A stretch of 64,000 nucleotides of DNA from Edaphochlamys debaryana (lineage: Eukaryota; Chlorophyta; Chlorophyceae; Chlamydomonadales). How positions within the stretch are numbered: the stretch's first letter is position 1; the number at the start of each line of letters is the position of its first letter. Shown one piece after another: positions 42,644 to 53,218 of the stretch. A model generated the notes under the pieces. That model had not been told where the DNA came from. It searched no databases and was given only the letters and a program-made list of their open reading frames with translations. The DNA lies in assembly GCA_016858145.1 (NCBI GenBank), contig JAEHOE010000038.1:434001-498000 (forward strand). The letters are read 5' to 3'. The translations under genes were made by a program, and so were the position numbers.

Positions 42644-43736
42644 CTAGCGCCCCTGCTGCCTCAGGCACCCCCGGTGAGCGCTGTCCACAGTAGTGGCCCC
42701 CGCCAGGAACTGGTTGGCCGCAGCGACCAGCGTGGCGTCGTTTATGCACGTGTAGTACTGTACGGCATGGTGGACATGCATGAATGCATGTCAGGGGATG
42801 CCGGAGAAGATCCGTACGACAGAGCTAGGTGGATCCGCAGGTATGTAAGCAAGACGACCGGGCTGTCCCTCATCCCTCACCTCCCTTCCCCTTACCCCCC
42901 TGCCGACCCTCCATCCATGCATGCAGGTGTACGGCAGGTGATGAGGAGGTAAGAGTATGTACGACAAAGGTGGATCCGCCATGTCAGACGGCCGGGCGCC
43001 CCCTCGTCCTCCCCCTCCCTGCCTCTTATCCCCCTGCCTACCCTCCGTACATGGTCCTTACCCCCTCCCCTATGTTCCATCCCCTTCCGGCTTCCCAAAC
43101 ACACACCTGGGCCATGGGCAGAATCTTGAGCGGGCGAGGCAGGAATGGAGAGGGGCGATTGCAAGGACAATAGAGGGGCAGGGTGGGCGGGGCTGAGTAA
43201 GAACAATGCGTCAGAACAGTAGGGTCAGGAGCCCGTAGCCCCAGGGCAGGAGCACGAGGAGAGCGAGCTTGCCTGCTACCCGGGCCCCAAGCACCCTCTA
43301 CTAATCCACGCACACACCTTGCCGCAGCAGTCGGCATCGATGCTGTCACCCTTGCCCCGGGCGCACTCCCGGAAGGCCAGAGCGGAGCGGAGCGGAGCGC
43401 ACACGTCACCCCCCTCCCCCTGCCCACCCCCCTGCTGCAGCAGGGCCCGGCCCGCCGTGAAGAGGGTGCGGGGGGTGGCTGTGGGCCAGCCACAAGCAAG
43501 AGGGTGGGGAAGGCAAGGCGGGGTGAGTGCCGTCAGGTACTGCAGGACTAGTAGTAGGACTCGATTGCTTTGGGGCCACTCAGCCCTTCAGCACAGCCGC
43601 CGCCCTCCACACGCCTCGACTACCGGTACGTACCGTGCGCGTGCGCCGGTCCCATGCCGTAAAGAAGACCGGCGGCCAGGAGCAAGCCCAGCAGGGCCAG
43701 AGCGGTGGCGGGGATGCGACGGGGCTGCAGGGTCAT
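42644..43736 (-). CDS. Small secreted six-cysteine protein, paralogue 2
   Basis: Exons 43736-43634, 43478-43318, 43124-43107 (18 nt, ILPMAQ) and 42757-42644; phases 1,0,0; 131 residues. The signal peptide has the core ATALALLGLLLAAGLLYGM, then PAHAHG. Mature cysteines follow C-x10-C-x11-CC-x11-C-x26-C (TCALRSALAFREC, IDADCCGK, YYTC, HRGC). Paralogue 1 has the same intron positions, the same 18-nt microexon and the same YYTC after it. It lies 17 kb away on the other strand. The precursor is slightly longer because of a Gln/Gly insert before the first cysteine. Function unknown. Confidence 0.75.
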
Positions 43737-44891
43737 GGCGGCTGGACTGAGGCAGCGGACGGCTGCAGCAATGCGGGAGACGGGGGAAGAGGCAGGAGGC
43801 TGTGGTGCCGTGCCGGTGCGTGGGTGTGTAGTGGGTGTACAGCTGCGTGCTGGGCTCTTGGCGCGGGCGGTGGGCTGGGGGCTGTGTCCGGGGACAAAGG
43901 TTGTGGGGGACGGAGGTGAGAATGGTGGCTCGTGTGCTGGCGAGCGAGCAGGACGCGAGCACATCCCTTGACGACAGAACGCTAGAGGCGCGCGAGAAGG
44001 GGCCCGGGGCTCGCAGGGTGACAAGGCTGCGTGCGGCGCCGAGTCGAAAGTTCGGGGCCGAGTGGACCCGCGGGAACCCGCCCCACCCCTCGACGCGGCC
44101 ACCGCCCCGGCCACTGGGGCGGGCACACAAAGCCGGCAGGAGTAGTCCCCACTCTCCATCCATGATTGCGTGCACGTCAAACACAAAGCCTCACTTGCCT
44201 TCGCTTGCTCACGAGCACATAGGTTCGCACCATCGATCGATCGAGACATTACCCCAACCCGCATCCCCATCGACACTACAGGGGCCACTGGGCTCGGTAG
44301 CTGCATGCGCTCCCCTCCACAGGCCCTCCACCTGCTGCCGCCGCCGGTACCGGGGAGCCGGGTTCAAGGGGCAGGACGCCCGGATGCGAGGAACCTGCGT
44401 GGTGGCTCGGATGAGACAAGGGGGGAGGGCCAAGCAAAGGAGGCAGTCAGTGGCACGGGAGGAGCCGGATGGAGCGAGGGCGCGTGCGGATGAGCTCCTA
44501 TTAGAGCTTCAGCTGATCAAGGTTCAGGAACGCCCGGCAGTGAGGTCATGGTCTCGTTAACGGCAACACGGGGTGGGTGCAAAGGGCCCAATGGAGGAGG
44601 CCGGGCCGCCAGAGTTCGCGCCAAAGGCAGGTGCGTGTGGACGTGCGTGCACGCGTGTGAGGTGCGGGAGGAGGATGGGGGTGGGTGCCGCCGCCATGCT
44701 TCGGAGTTGTCTTCTGTATCTCCAGGCGGGCCCCTAGAGAGGCCCGTGATCAGCAGTAACCTGACTTTGCGCTTCGTCATGGGCAGGCGGCGGCACGTGC
44801 GGATCTACGGTATCACGCTGTGCCCAGCTTCAGTTCAAGCCAGCACGTGTGTGCGACCCCCGCCGCGCGCGTGCCCATGCCTCAGTAAACC

Positions 44892-45218
44892 CTCCTCATA
44901 GAGCTTCAGGTACGTCCAGCGCTGCGGCTGGGCGTGCTCGGATAGTTCAGGTCTCGTCAGCGGCAGGGGCATGCGGGTTGGATGGATGCGGCCGCGGAAG
45001 GGGGGTGTTCGTGGGGTCATGATTGAGCGCCCCCGTTCCGCAAGCACCAACTCCTTCTTGGCCGCGTTCCTCGGAAGAATGTGCTCGTGGGGATATGAAC
45101 ACCCGCGAGGGGGAGGGGCCCAGGGGCCCAGGGGCCCACGGGTCGCTCTGCCCGGTGCCGCGCGCAGGCTCCTGCGTCGTGAAGCCCGGCCAAGCGGACG
45201 CCTTGTTGTGGGTCGCAA
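44892..45218 (-). CDS. Possible exon of an unrecognised gene
   Basis: The minus-strand frame reads HILPRNAAKKELVLAERGRS, then PLPLTRPELSEHAQPQRW and TYLKLYEEGLL. This is more protein-like than the surrounding GC-rich frames. It could end at a GTTTAC donor at 44891. A partial echo of CTGAAGCTCTA occurs at 44500-44525, as with the exon-edge copies elsewhere. No start, partner exons or family were identified. Confidence 0.2.
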
Positions 45219-46051
45219 GGACTAAGGCGCTGCTGCCTGGCCCGGTGCTGGCTCGGGCAGAGTGGAGCGGTTGAGTGGAGAGGCTTTGCGACTGTGCGTG
45301 GCAAGGTATGCGTTGCTTGGCGCTGCTGCGGTGCTGCTACCGTTGTGGCAAGACGGCGGCTGGGCGGCTTCATAAGAGCCCGAGGCGGCGTCATGGGACA
45401 GGTGCCGCGTCGAGGCTAACGGCCACGCACGAACTCCTCCGTCCGCTTCACTCCTTGGCTCCTACGCCGCCTCTTGCGCCTCTAAGCTCCATGCCCCGGC
45501 TTACCTCGCTTATAGTGGGGAGACGGCGGGTTAGTGCGGTGTCTGCTGTGGGCGTGTGGGGGGGACACACGTGCGAATGCCATGCGCCTACCCGCGCTAA
45601 GGTGGGTGCAAGGGGCCGGAGAGCGAGGAGAGGGCGCCGTTGCGGGGGCATGCAGGAGCGCCTTGGAGGATGGCTGAAAGGGGGGGGGCGGGAAGCAGCC
45701 CCTTGCTTGCTGCCGTTGTTGTCTTGTACCCCTTGCTGCCTTGGGGTTGGCTCTTGGCGCTTAGGGGCAGCAGGGTCTTCCATCACCTCCAGCACCAAGG
45801 GGTTCAACGGCGGCGGGTCGGCGAGGGCGTGCGGTGGGGCCTAGGGGGGTCGAGGTAGGAACGGAGGCGGATGTAGCAAGGCTGGTAAGGCTACTACGGG
45901 AAGAGTGCTGCTGCGGGCTAAGCCTATAGCTCGTCATAATAGCGGTGCCATGGTACGCAGGGGATCTGAGGTGGCGCCATCAGTGTTACAAGGGAAGGGG
46001 CGGGCAGACTCGGCAGAGTCTGCACCCCACTCTGAAGCTGCACCCCCCTGC

Positions 46052-46080
46052 AGCGCTTCGCTTCGTTGATGTTCTTCTAA
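46052..46080 (-). repeat. Dispersed 29-bp sequence, copy 2
   Basis: Reverse complement of the sequence at 18364-18394 with one mismatch; both end in a TAGAAGAAC-type edge. It lies in low-information intergenic DNA. Confidence 0.7.
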
Positions 46081-46523
46081 CCCCACGCGGGCCGGGCCCT
46101 CCCCTTCACCAACATCCCTGCCACCAGCCCACCCCCCTCTAGCCATAACAGCTTTCAACCCGAGCAGGATTCCCCGTACATAGGCAACTTCACAGGCAAA
46201 ACGAAATGCTCCAAAAGCGCCAAAACACGCTGGCATTACAATACCCCAACAGGGGCCCACGCCTCTGTCCTTGATAGCCCCACGCCCAGCCACGCACACA
46301 AGCCGAGTAAGCCGAGGAACATCGGGTACATGGTCCATGGCCTCTGTCGGTCAGGCACGCGGAGCAATTACCAACCACCGATGGTGCCAAGGATGCAGCC
46401 CAAGATGTCTCTATCCGAGCACAACGACATCCACACGCCATGCCTGCTCCCCCACGCTGCACATGCCCACCTACCCCGACAGCCGGGACCCCCCCCCGAA
46501 GCCCTACGTATGAGAGCAGCCAG

Positions 46524-47121
46524 CTATATACCCATTGTGACCGCGCGGCTGAGCGTTCTGGTGACCGCGAGTGCGATGCCGGCATGGTCAATGTCCGAGT
46601 CCTCGCGGATTTTGCTGAGCACTGCGAACCCTGCCGCTTGCAGGCTTTCGGCTTTGCCCCTGCCAGGAGCGCAGATGACGAAGACCCGGTGGTAAACGCC
46701 TCCTCGTTGGCATGCGCCCTTGGCGAACACCCAGTCCGTCCGGTACTGGTCCATCATGGCGCGCCTGCCCCATGCTTCTAGTGCAAACTTGTAGTCATCC
46801 GCGTCTCCAAAGATGAAGTGGAAGCCCTCCACTTGGCAGACCTTCTTGGGCAGAAGGCCCAGGGTCCACCCCCGGTTCCAGCCAGCCAAGAAGCTTGACG
46901 TGTTCGTCGTGCCATAGCAGATGTAGCGGGCGTCGGAGTCATAATGATACAGCTTGTAGTCTGCGACGCGGGCGGGCGACGGGTATGGCTTTCGCTTAGC
47001 CAGGAGTAGACGATCACCAGGATGTCAAATGATTTAGGCTTTGAGCTACTAGGTGCTCACCAGACCAACGCGGGCCCAACGCGTCGACCAGCTCGCTTGC
47101 TGATCTCCAATTCGCTTCCAT
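46524..47121 (-). CDS. Unrecognised two-exon gene, lower GC
   Basis: Exon 1 47121-47061 (MEANWRSASELVDALGPRWS) joins in phase 1 to exon 2 46960-46524, giving 165 residues. The protein reads as a compact soluble fold: DYKLYHYDSDARYICYGTTN, FLAGWNRGWTLGLLPKKV, VEGFHFIFGDADDYKFALEA, YHRVFVICAPGRGKAESLQA and a helical end. No signal peptide, no membrane segment and no Ala/Gly/Pro low-complexity insert, unusual for this genome. Base composition is visibly less GC-rich than neighbouring genes, which may mean recent acquisition or a different expression class. I do not recognise the family; upstream exons could exist. Confidence 0.5.
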
Positions 47122-47615
47122 GGACGCCGCCGTTGTCGGAAACAAACTACACGTACAATGTGCGCGAAGCTCGCAGCTTTTATAGCATGCTGACAGGCCC
47201 GGCCAAGGCCCGATCAATTGAAAGTTCCGATAGGCCCCGCTTGGGCCTGAGGCAGGCCCAGGGCAGGCCTAGACCGTGGTCTGGGCCCTTAACTGCACTG
47301 AGCTGCGCAGCAGTTTTGGCTCGCCCTTCTGAAGGCAGGGTATGGAAACGCACGAGAGGAGGCGAACAGCGGCCTTGGAGCTGCCTCTGCTCTCTTGCCA
47401 CTTCCGGCCTAAACCCTGCCGAACCCTAAAGCCCCACGAGTCTTGAAAGTAGCCATACGGACTGACGGACACACATGCATGGCGCAACACTGCCGACGAC
47501 AATTTTGCAAAGGGTTCCCAAGACGAGTTAACTTGCTTTCTGTCTGCTCAGTTTCACCGCGGGCCCATGCCCTGGTCGAGGACCCCGCCACCCGACACTG
47601 CGCCTCCCACCGACC
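47122..47615. other. Intergenic, no gene seen
   Basis: Upstream region of the lower-GC gene and 3' flank of the tail-anchored protein gene. It contains GGCCC/GGCCT-rich repeats at 47200-47290. No coding signal. Confidence 0.5.
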
Positions 47616-47894
47616 CTACCGCCTCCGCCGCTCCCCCAACACACTGGTCGCCACAAACAGGCCCCCCAGCAGCAGCACCGGCCACATGCGGCCCCACCCG
47701 CCCGGCCCCCCGGGCTCCCCCTCCTCCCCCTCCCCGCCCTTGTTGACGATGTCATCCACCCGCCAGCCGCCGCCGCCGCCGCCGCGCCTGCTCCCGCCGC
47801 CGCCCTGCGAGGGGACCGGCGAGCGGGGCGCAGCGTTCTCCGCCTCAGTACCGGTGTGGCCATGCCTCATGCCCGGCTTCGGTGCGTCAGCCAT
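47616..47894 (-). CDS. Putative small tail-anchored membrane protein
   Basis: 92 residues from ATG 47894 (MADAPKPGMRHGHTGTEAEN), single exon. A hydrophilic Gly/Ser/Arg-rich body contains WRVDDIVNKGG. It ends in one hydrophobic segment (WPVLLLGGLFVATSVLG) followed by ERRRR, the layout of a C-tail-anchored protein of ER, mitochondrion or plastid. An in-frame ATG at 47984 would add 30 residues but would leave only 15 bp to the VMS1 stop codon at 48000, so the shorter form is preferred. Family unknown. Confidence 0.4.
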   Translation of the reverse strand: MADAPKPGMRHGHTGTEAENAAPRSPVPSQGGGGSRRGGGGGGWRVDDIVNKGGEGEEGEPGGPGGWGRMWPVLLLGGLFVATSVLGERRRR

Positions 47895-47999
47895 GCTACC
47901 ACAGTTCTGCTGATAGATAGAGACGCCTTTCCCGCCGTCGACAGCACCAAAGACGACGGCGCTTGGGCATCTCAACTCTGCCATTTCCGTGGTCCCATG

Positions 48000-50900
48000 T
48001 TACCAAAGCTTCTGCTGCTGTGACGCCTGCGAGAGCGCCCGCATGCGAGCCTCCGCCGCCGCCGCCATCATCTCCCGCCGCCGGGCCATCTCCTCGGGAG
48101 TGGGTGGCGCCGCCGCCGCCGCCGCCGCTGCTGCACCCCTGCCGCCGCCGCCCCGGCCGCCGGCCCCGGCCCTGCCAGCAGCTCCGCCCCGGCCGCCGCC
48201 AGCCCTGCCGCCGCCCGCCGCCGGGCCGCCGCCGCCACCCACCTTTCCGGCCCCCGCACCGCTGCCGCCGCCGCCGCCTCTCCCCGGAGCCTTGGCGGCC
48301 GCCGCATTGAGCCTGTGGGGAGGTGGAAAGTGGACTCGTAAAGGGTGGATGCATGGAGGCATCCGCTATACGGCGGTACGAGCGCAGCCCCTCCTTTCCC
48401 AAGCTTCCGGCCCCGGGCCCCGAGCCCCGACGAGTCCTCACCTGGCCGCAATGGCCGCCGCCTCCGCCGCCGCCTGAGCGATCTCATCCTCCACCGCCTG
48501 CCGCCGCGCCGCCGCCGCCTCGGCCTCCGCCGCCTTGCGCTGCTCCTCCCCGCCGCCGCCGCCCTCCGCCGCCTTCGCCTTGCGCTCGGCGTCCTTGGCT
48601 TTGAGCTTGGCCTTGTGGGCCGCCTGGGTGAAGGAATGGAGGGGGCAGCGGGGCATTTGTGCTGAGACTGGTGATTGTAAAAGGGGGATGGGAACAAGCA
48701 GTATGCAAGAGGAGTGAGGAGAGTCGACCACCTGTCTGAAGGAATGGAGGGTGAGCAGTATGAAATGGTGACGGGAAGCGGGGAAGATCCGTAGTCAGAT
48801 ATCATAGGGGGATGAAGAGGGGGGCTCTGAGCTTGGCCTTGGGTGCGGGGGTGGAGGGGTGGTGGAGGAATGCTTGCCACCAGCCTTGCCCGCACGGTGT
48901 GGGGTCCGAGCACAACCCCGCGTACTTCACAGTCGCACGCCACCTGATGAAGCTCCCCTTCACTATAACAGGTGAACTCCTGGTGCGTGGATGAAGGTCC
49001 CCTTACTGCCCCCCCTCCCCACCAAATCGCACCTTCCTGGCCTGCTGCTTCTGGCTTCCCTCATTGCCCGCCGTGCCCCCAAAACACGCACACGTTCTGA
49101 CACCCCCCTGCCCTCCCCTGCCCTGCCTCCCACGCCCCCCCGCACCTTCTTGGCCTGCTGTGCCGCCTCCATCTCCTCTGTCAGCGCCGAGGGAATGCCC
49201 GAGGCGCCGTAGTCCCACCTGCGGGGGCGGTTGACAGCAGCGTTGGGGAGGGGGGGTTTGAGGTGCCTGCCCCCTTCCCCGTCCCCCTTTTCCGCCCTGG
49301 CCCCCCTGCTGCATATGCACAGATCTCCCAAACAAGTCAGGACGGGCGCTGGCAGCAGCGCCCCCCACCCCATCCCCGGCACACCTGTCCGGGTTCTGCG
49401 CCATGAAGCGACGGAACGCGTCGCGCGTGTTCTTGTCGGCGGCCAGGGCGTAGGGGGGCCGGCCCTTGGCGTCCAAGGCGCAGGGGTCCTGCCCCCCCTC
49501 GAGCAGCCGCCGCACTCGATCGGGGTCCCCGGCCTTTGCGGCGCGGTGGAGGGGGCCCTCGGCGCCGGCGGGGGCGGCGGGCTCGGCGGAGGTGGAGGGG
49601 TCGGGTTCGGTGGTGGAGGGGGCGGTGGGCTGGGAGGTGGAGGGCGCGGAGGCGGAGGAGGCGGAGTCGAGCTGCGTGGCGGCGAGGGCCTCGGCTGCTG
49701 CTGCCATTTCGTCCTGGGGAGGGGGAGGGCAGGGGAGGGGGAGGGCAGGGGAGGGAGCGGGCGGGGAGGGCGGGAGGGAGGAGCTGGGCACTTGTAGCGG
49801 GTTTGCGTGGAGGTGGAGGTGGAGCAAGCCACCACTGCCAGGACAGTCCTCAAATTCCGCCCGTCCCCTCTCCCACCTCCCCCCTCTCCCCACGTAACTC
49901 CCCCCCAAAACCCAGATCCAGATCCAGATCCCACCTCCAGGTGCGCTGACTGCTGCTGCTGCAGGAGCTCCTCGGCTGCCTCGGGGCGGAACACCGTGGT
50001 CAGCAGCCGCAGCACGCGCTTGGTCTCCTGGCGGTTAGTGGTTGGTGGTGAGGGCGGTTAATGGTTAGGGCAGTTGGGGGTCCTCTCGCCCAGCCCACAA
50101 CTCAGGCTCCCGCCTGTGGCCGACCAGCCAGGATCCCTAGGCGAGCATTAACTTGGCACGCAAACTCTAGGCGGCCCACAACCGGGGGATTCGGGCAAAG
50201 ACTAGCAATCAGCAGAGCTCCTCCTGACAGGTGACAGGCAGCATCTGGTACAGGTGCGAGTGTTTGATGCACAACGGGAGCTCTGGTTGGGGCAATGGGA
50301 GGTTTGGGGCGGTTTGAAGCTGGGGCAGTTGATGATGAGAACCGTTAACTCCCTGGATACTGAATCCTGCCTCTTGGGGGTGGATCCTGAATCCAGGATC
50401 TGCGCTGGATCCTGATCTCACCTGGAACGTGGGGCGGTGCGTGATGAAGGGCACTCGGCGCAGGCGCGGGTTGGACTGCACCAGGGTGGTCTGGCCCTCG
50501 CTGTACAGGCTGCGGGGGGGGGGAAGGAGGCGGCGGGGTGGTAGGGGGGGGGATGCGATGAGGAAGGGACGCTGGCACAAGGACTTGGCCCCCGCGTAGT
50601 ACGGTGCCACGGGGCCATGACTCTGCACAGCGCAGCGTTTCTCCACCCCACAACCTCCCCAACCAGCACCTATGCACCGCGCACCTGCGCGCGTTGGAGG
50701 CGGGTGCGTGCGCAAAGATGAGGTCCGCCCCCCCGATGTGGCCCGCCCAGGAGGCGAGCAGCTCCTGCACGTCTCGCTCCAGGGCTTGCTGCGGTGGGTG
50801 TGCATGGGGGGGGGGGCCAACCGGGAGGATCGGGGTCAATGGTGACCTAAGCAATACACACATCTACCCTCTAAGTGCCCCTGAACAGTCAGCACAATCC

Positions 50901-53185
50901 GTCCATCTCCTCCTGGCCCTGCCACCCTGCCGTGTGTCCACGTGCACCAACCCGACCACGCCTCCGCCCCACGAGCCCCCAAGCCCCGAGGTCCTCCCCG
51001 CCCACTCCCCGCCCTCCCCCACCCGCTCCCCACCTCGTTGTACCGACGCAGGCGGGAGCCCGCGGACCTGGCGAACTTGCCGGTGGCGTCCTTGGAGGAC
51101 TGCTTGCCGCCCGCCTTGGCGCTGGGTGTGTGGACAGGGGGTGGGGGAGGGAGTGAGAGGGAAAGGTCTGAGATGTGGGCTCGTGACGGGACATCACGGA
51201 CCAAAGCCCCCTTTGCCCGGCCCTCTTACCTCAACCTCCACCCGACTCACCGCACCGACCGCACCACACAGCGGTGGAGGATCGTGTGCTCCCGCCTTCC
51301 CCGCCCCCCTCCCCCTCGTCCCCTTCCCCCCTCCCCCTCTTCCTCATCCCACCTACGGTAACCCCCCCCCCAAAACTCACCGCACCACGTATCGGTGGAA
51401 AGTCTTGTGCGCCACCACCTCGAAGCCCTCGAGCGCGTCGGGGTCGGCGTGCTTGGAGCTGGAGGGGGCCTTGGCGTCACGGGCCTGAGGGGGGGAAGGG
51501 GGGGGAGGGAGGAGAGTGGGGGGAGGGGGAGGGGTTTGGCGAGGTGTGGAGGGAGGAGGGCAGCAGGTTACGCCGAGGAGGGAAGGGGCCTGGCAGGTGG
51601 GGCAAGTGGTGCCGTGAAGAGAGGTGGGTGGTGGATGGAGGACGGAGGGTGGCCGCCTCAGGTTTCGGAAGTCGTCCAGGGGCTGCAACGGCGTGGGAGC
51701 ACGCGTCGGCGAAACACACACGCTACCCCACCTCCCTCTCTCCCCTCCATGCTTCTCACCTTGAACACCGTGGCCGCGAAGTGCCCCCCCCGCAGCAGCA
51801 CCACCACCCACACGCCCGCGGCCGCCCGCAGCCGCCGCAGCTCCGCCAGCAGCTCGGGCTGCGTGGAGGGCTGGCCCACGGCCTGGGAGGGAGAGGGGTG
51901 GGGAAAGAGGGGTGATGCGGGAGAGACAGGCGAGACACAGGTCTGTGCCTGTACACAACCACCAAGTCTGCTTGCCCTCTCAGCCCTGTCCCCCCTCCTA
52001 CAGACCTCCGACTTGGCCCTGCCTTGCTGTCAGCGGGCCGGTACCCCCCCCCCCCCGGCCCCCCACCTCGACGTGGTCCTGCCTTGCTTTCCGAGGCCCT
52101 GTACGACACATCTTGCCGACAAAACACACACGCTTCTCCCTACCTCTCCCCCCGGCGCCCCCTCTACTCCCCACCTTGACGTGGTCCTGCCTCAGCAGGC
52201 ATCGCCACACGGAGAAGGGAGAGCCGTCTGCGCGGGCGGGGTGGGGTGCGGGAATGGGGCAGGGACCAGCGAGGCGAGGAGGGGATGGGGTAGAGCAGGG
52301 GGCTCCATGCTTGGTCAGCCTCCTCCTTCCCTCTGCCACACTCCCTAGTCTCCCTCCCACTACTGTGGCCCTGCGCTTCCTGCGGCCCTCCGCCCTCCGC
52401 CCTCCTTCCCGTCAGTCCCCCACGTGCTCCCAGCCCAGCCCATAGCAATCCTCCTTAGCTTGAAGTCCTCGAATCACCAACAGCCCCACCCCCGCCCCTT
52501 CGCTGCCCTTCAGCCGACGTCTCAGTCCCTCAGCCGCACCTGCTCAGGCGGCGATGCTCCCCAGTCCCCCCTGCTCCCCCTGCCTGGTCCCATCGGTGCT
52601 ACACATGCTCCCCATGCGGTACCGCCCACCGCCCACGTGCTCAGCTCCGATCCCCCAACCGCCCCGCAGCCGTACCTGACGCCGTGAAGGTCTCCCGAGG
52701 GATTGTGAGCGCCTGTGGCCGGGTCACACACAGTCAAAGGACGACCCTGCTGTTTTAGGTGAGAACCGGGATTGTCCCGTTCGGGTGGGCTTCGGTCTCG
52801 CGGGCTGCTCGGTCCGCATGTCTGCTCTGCTTCGCTGTGCCCCTCTGCGCCGCCGGCGGGCCGCACCAGCTCTAGTCTACCTCACTATTACCAGCTACAA
52901 ACTACGGCTCCGACGCGGCTCCAGCGGCGACACACACGTAACGGGTTCGGGATGGGCGGGATGGGTCGGGCTTCGGTTTCCTCGGGCTTTCGGTTCCGTC
53001 TCTAAGGCCGGCCGGTTAATCACCGCGCCCACGATTCTCAGGCTCATGCGAGCAGCCCTTCACAGAGTCAAAGGAGCGCCCCCGGGCACCAAGCCGTAGT
53101 CCACAGCAGAGCCACACCAGGGGCTGCCCCTGCCCTCCCTCAGGTGCCCCTTTGCGCTTCCCAAGACGTCCTGCATGCCCACGTG

Positions 53186-53218
<33 letters not shown>

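Larger units (their letters stand above)
43737..46523. other. Intergenic, mostly without recognisable genes
   Basis: 2.8 kb upstream of six-Cys gene 2. It contains one possible minus-strand coding segment (44892-45218) and the second copy of the dispersed 29-bp sequence (46052-46080). Otherwise no conserved block. The right third is less GC-rich than the rest of the window. Confidence 0.45.

Noticed and set aside
53187..53217. Internal telomere repeat
   Set aside because: AGGGTTG differs from the known chlorophyte and plant telomere repeats and has only four units.
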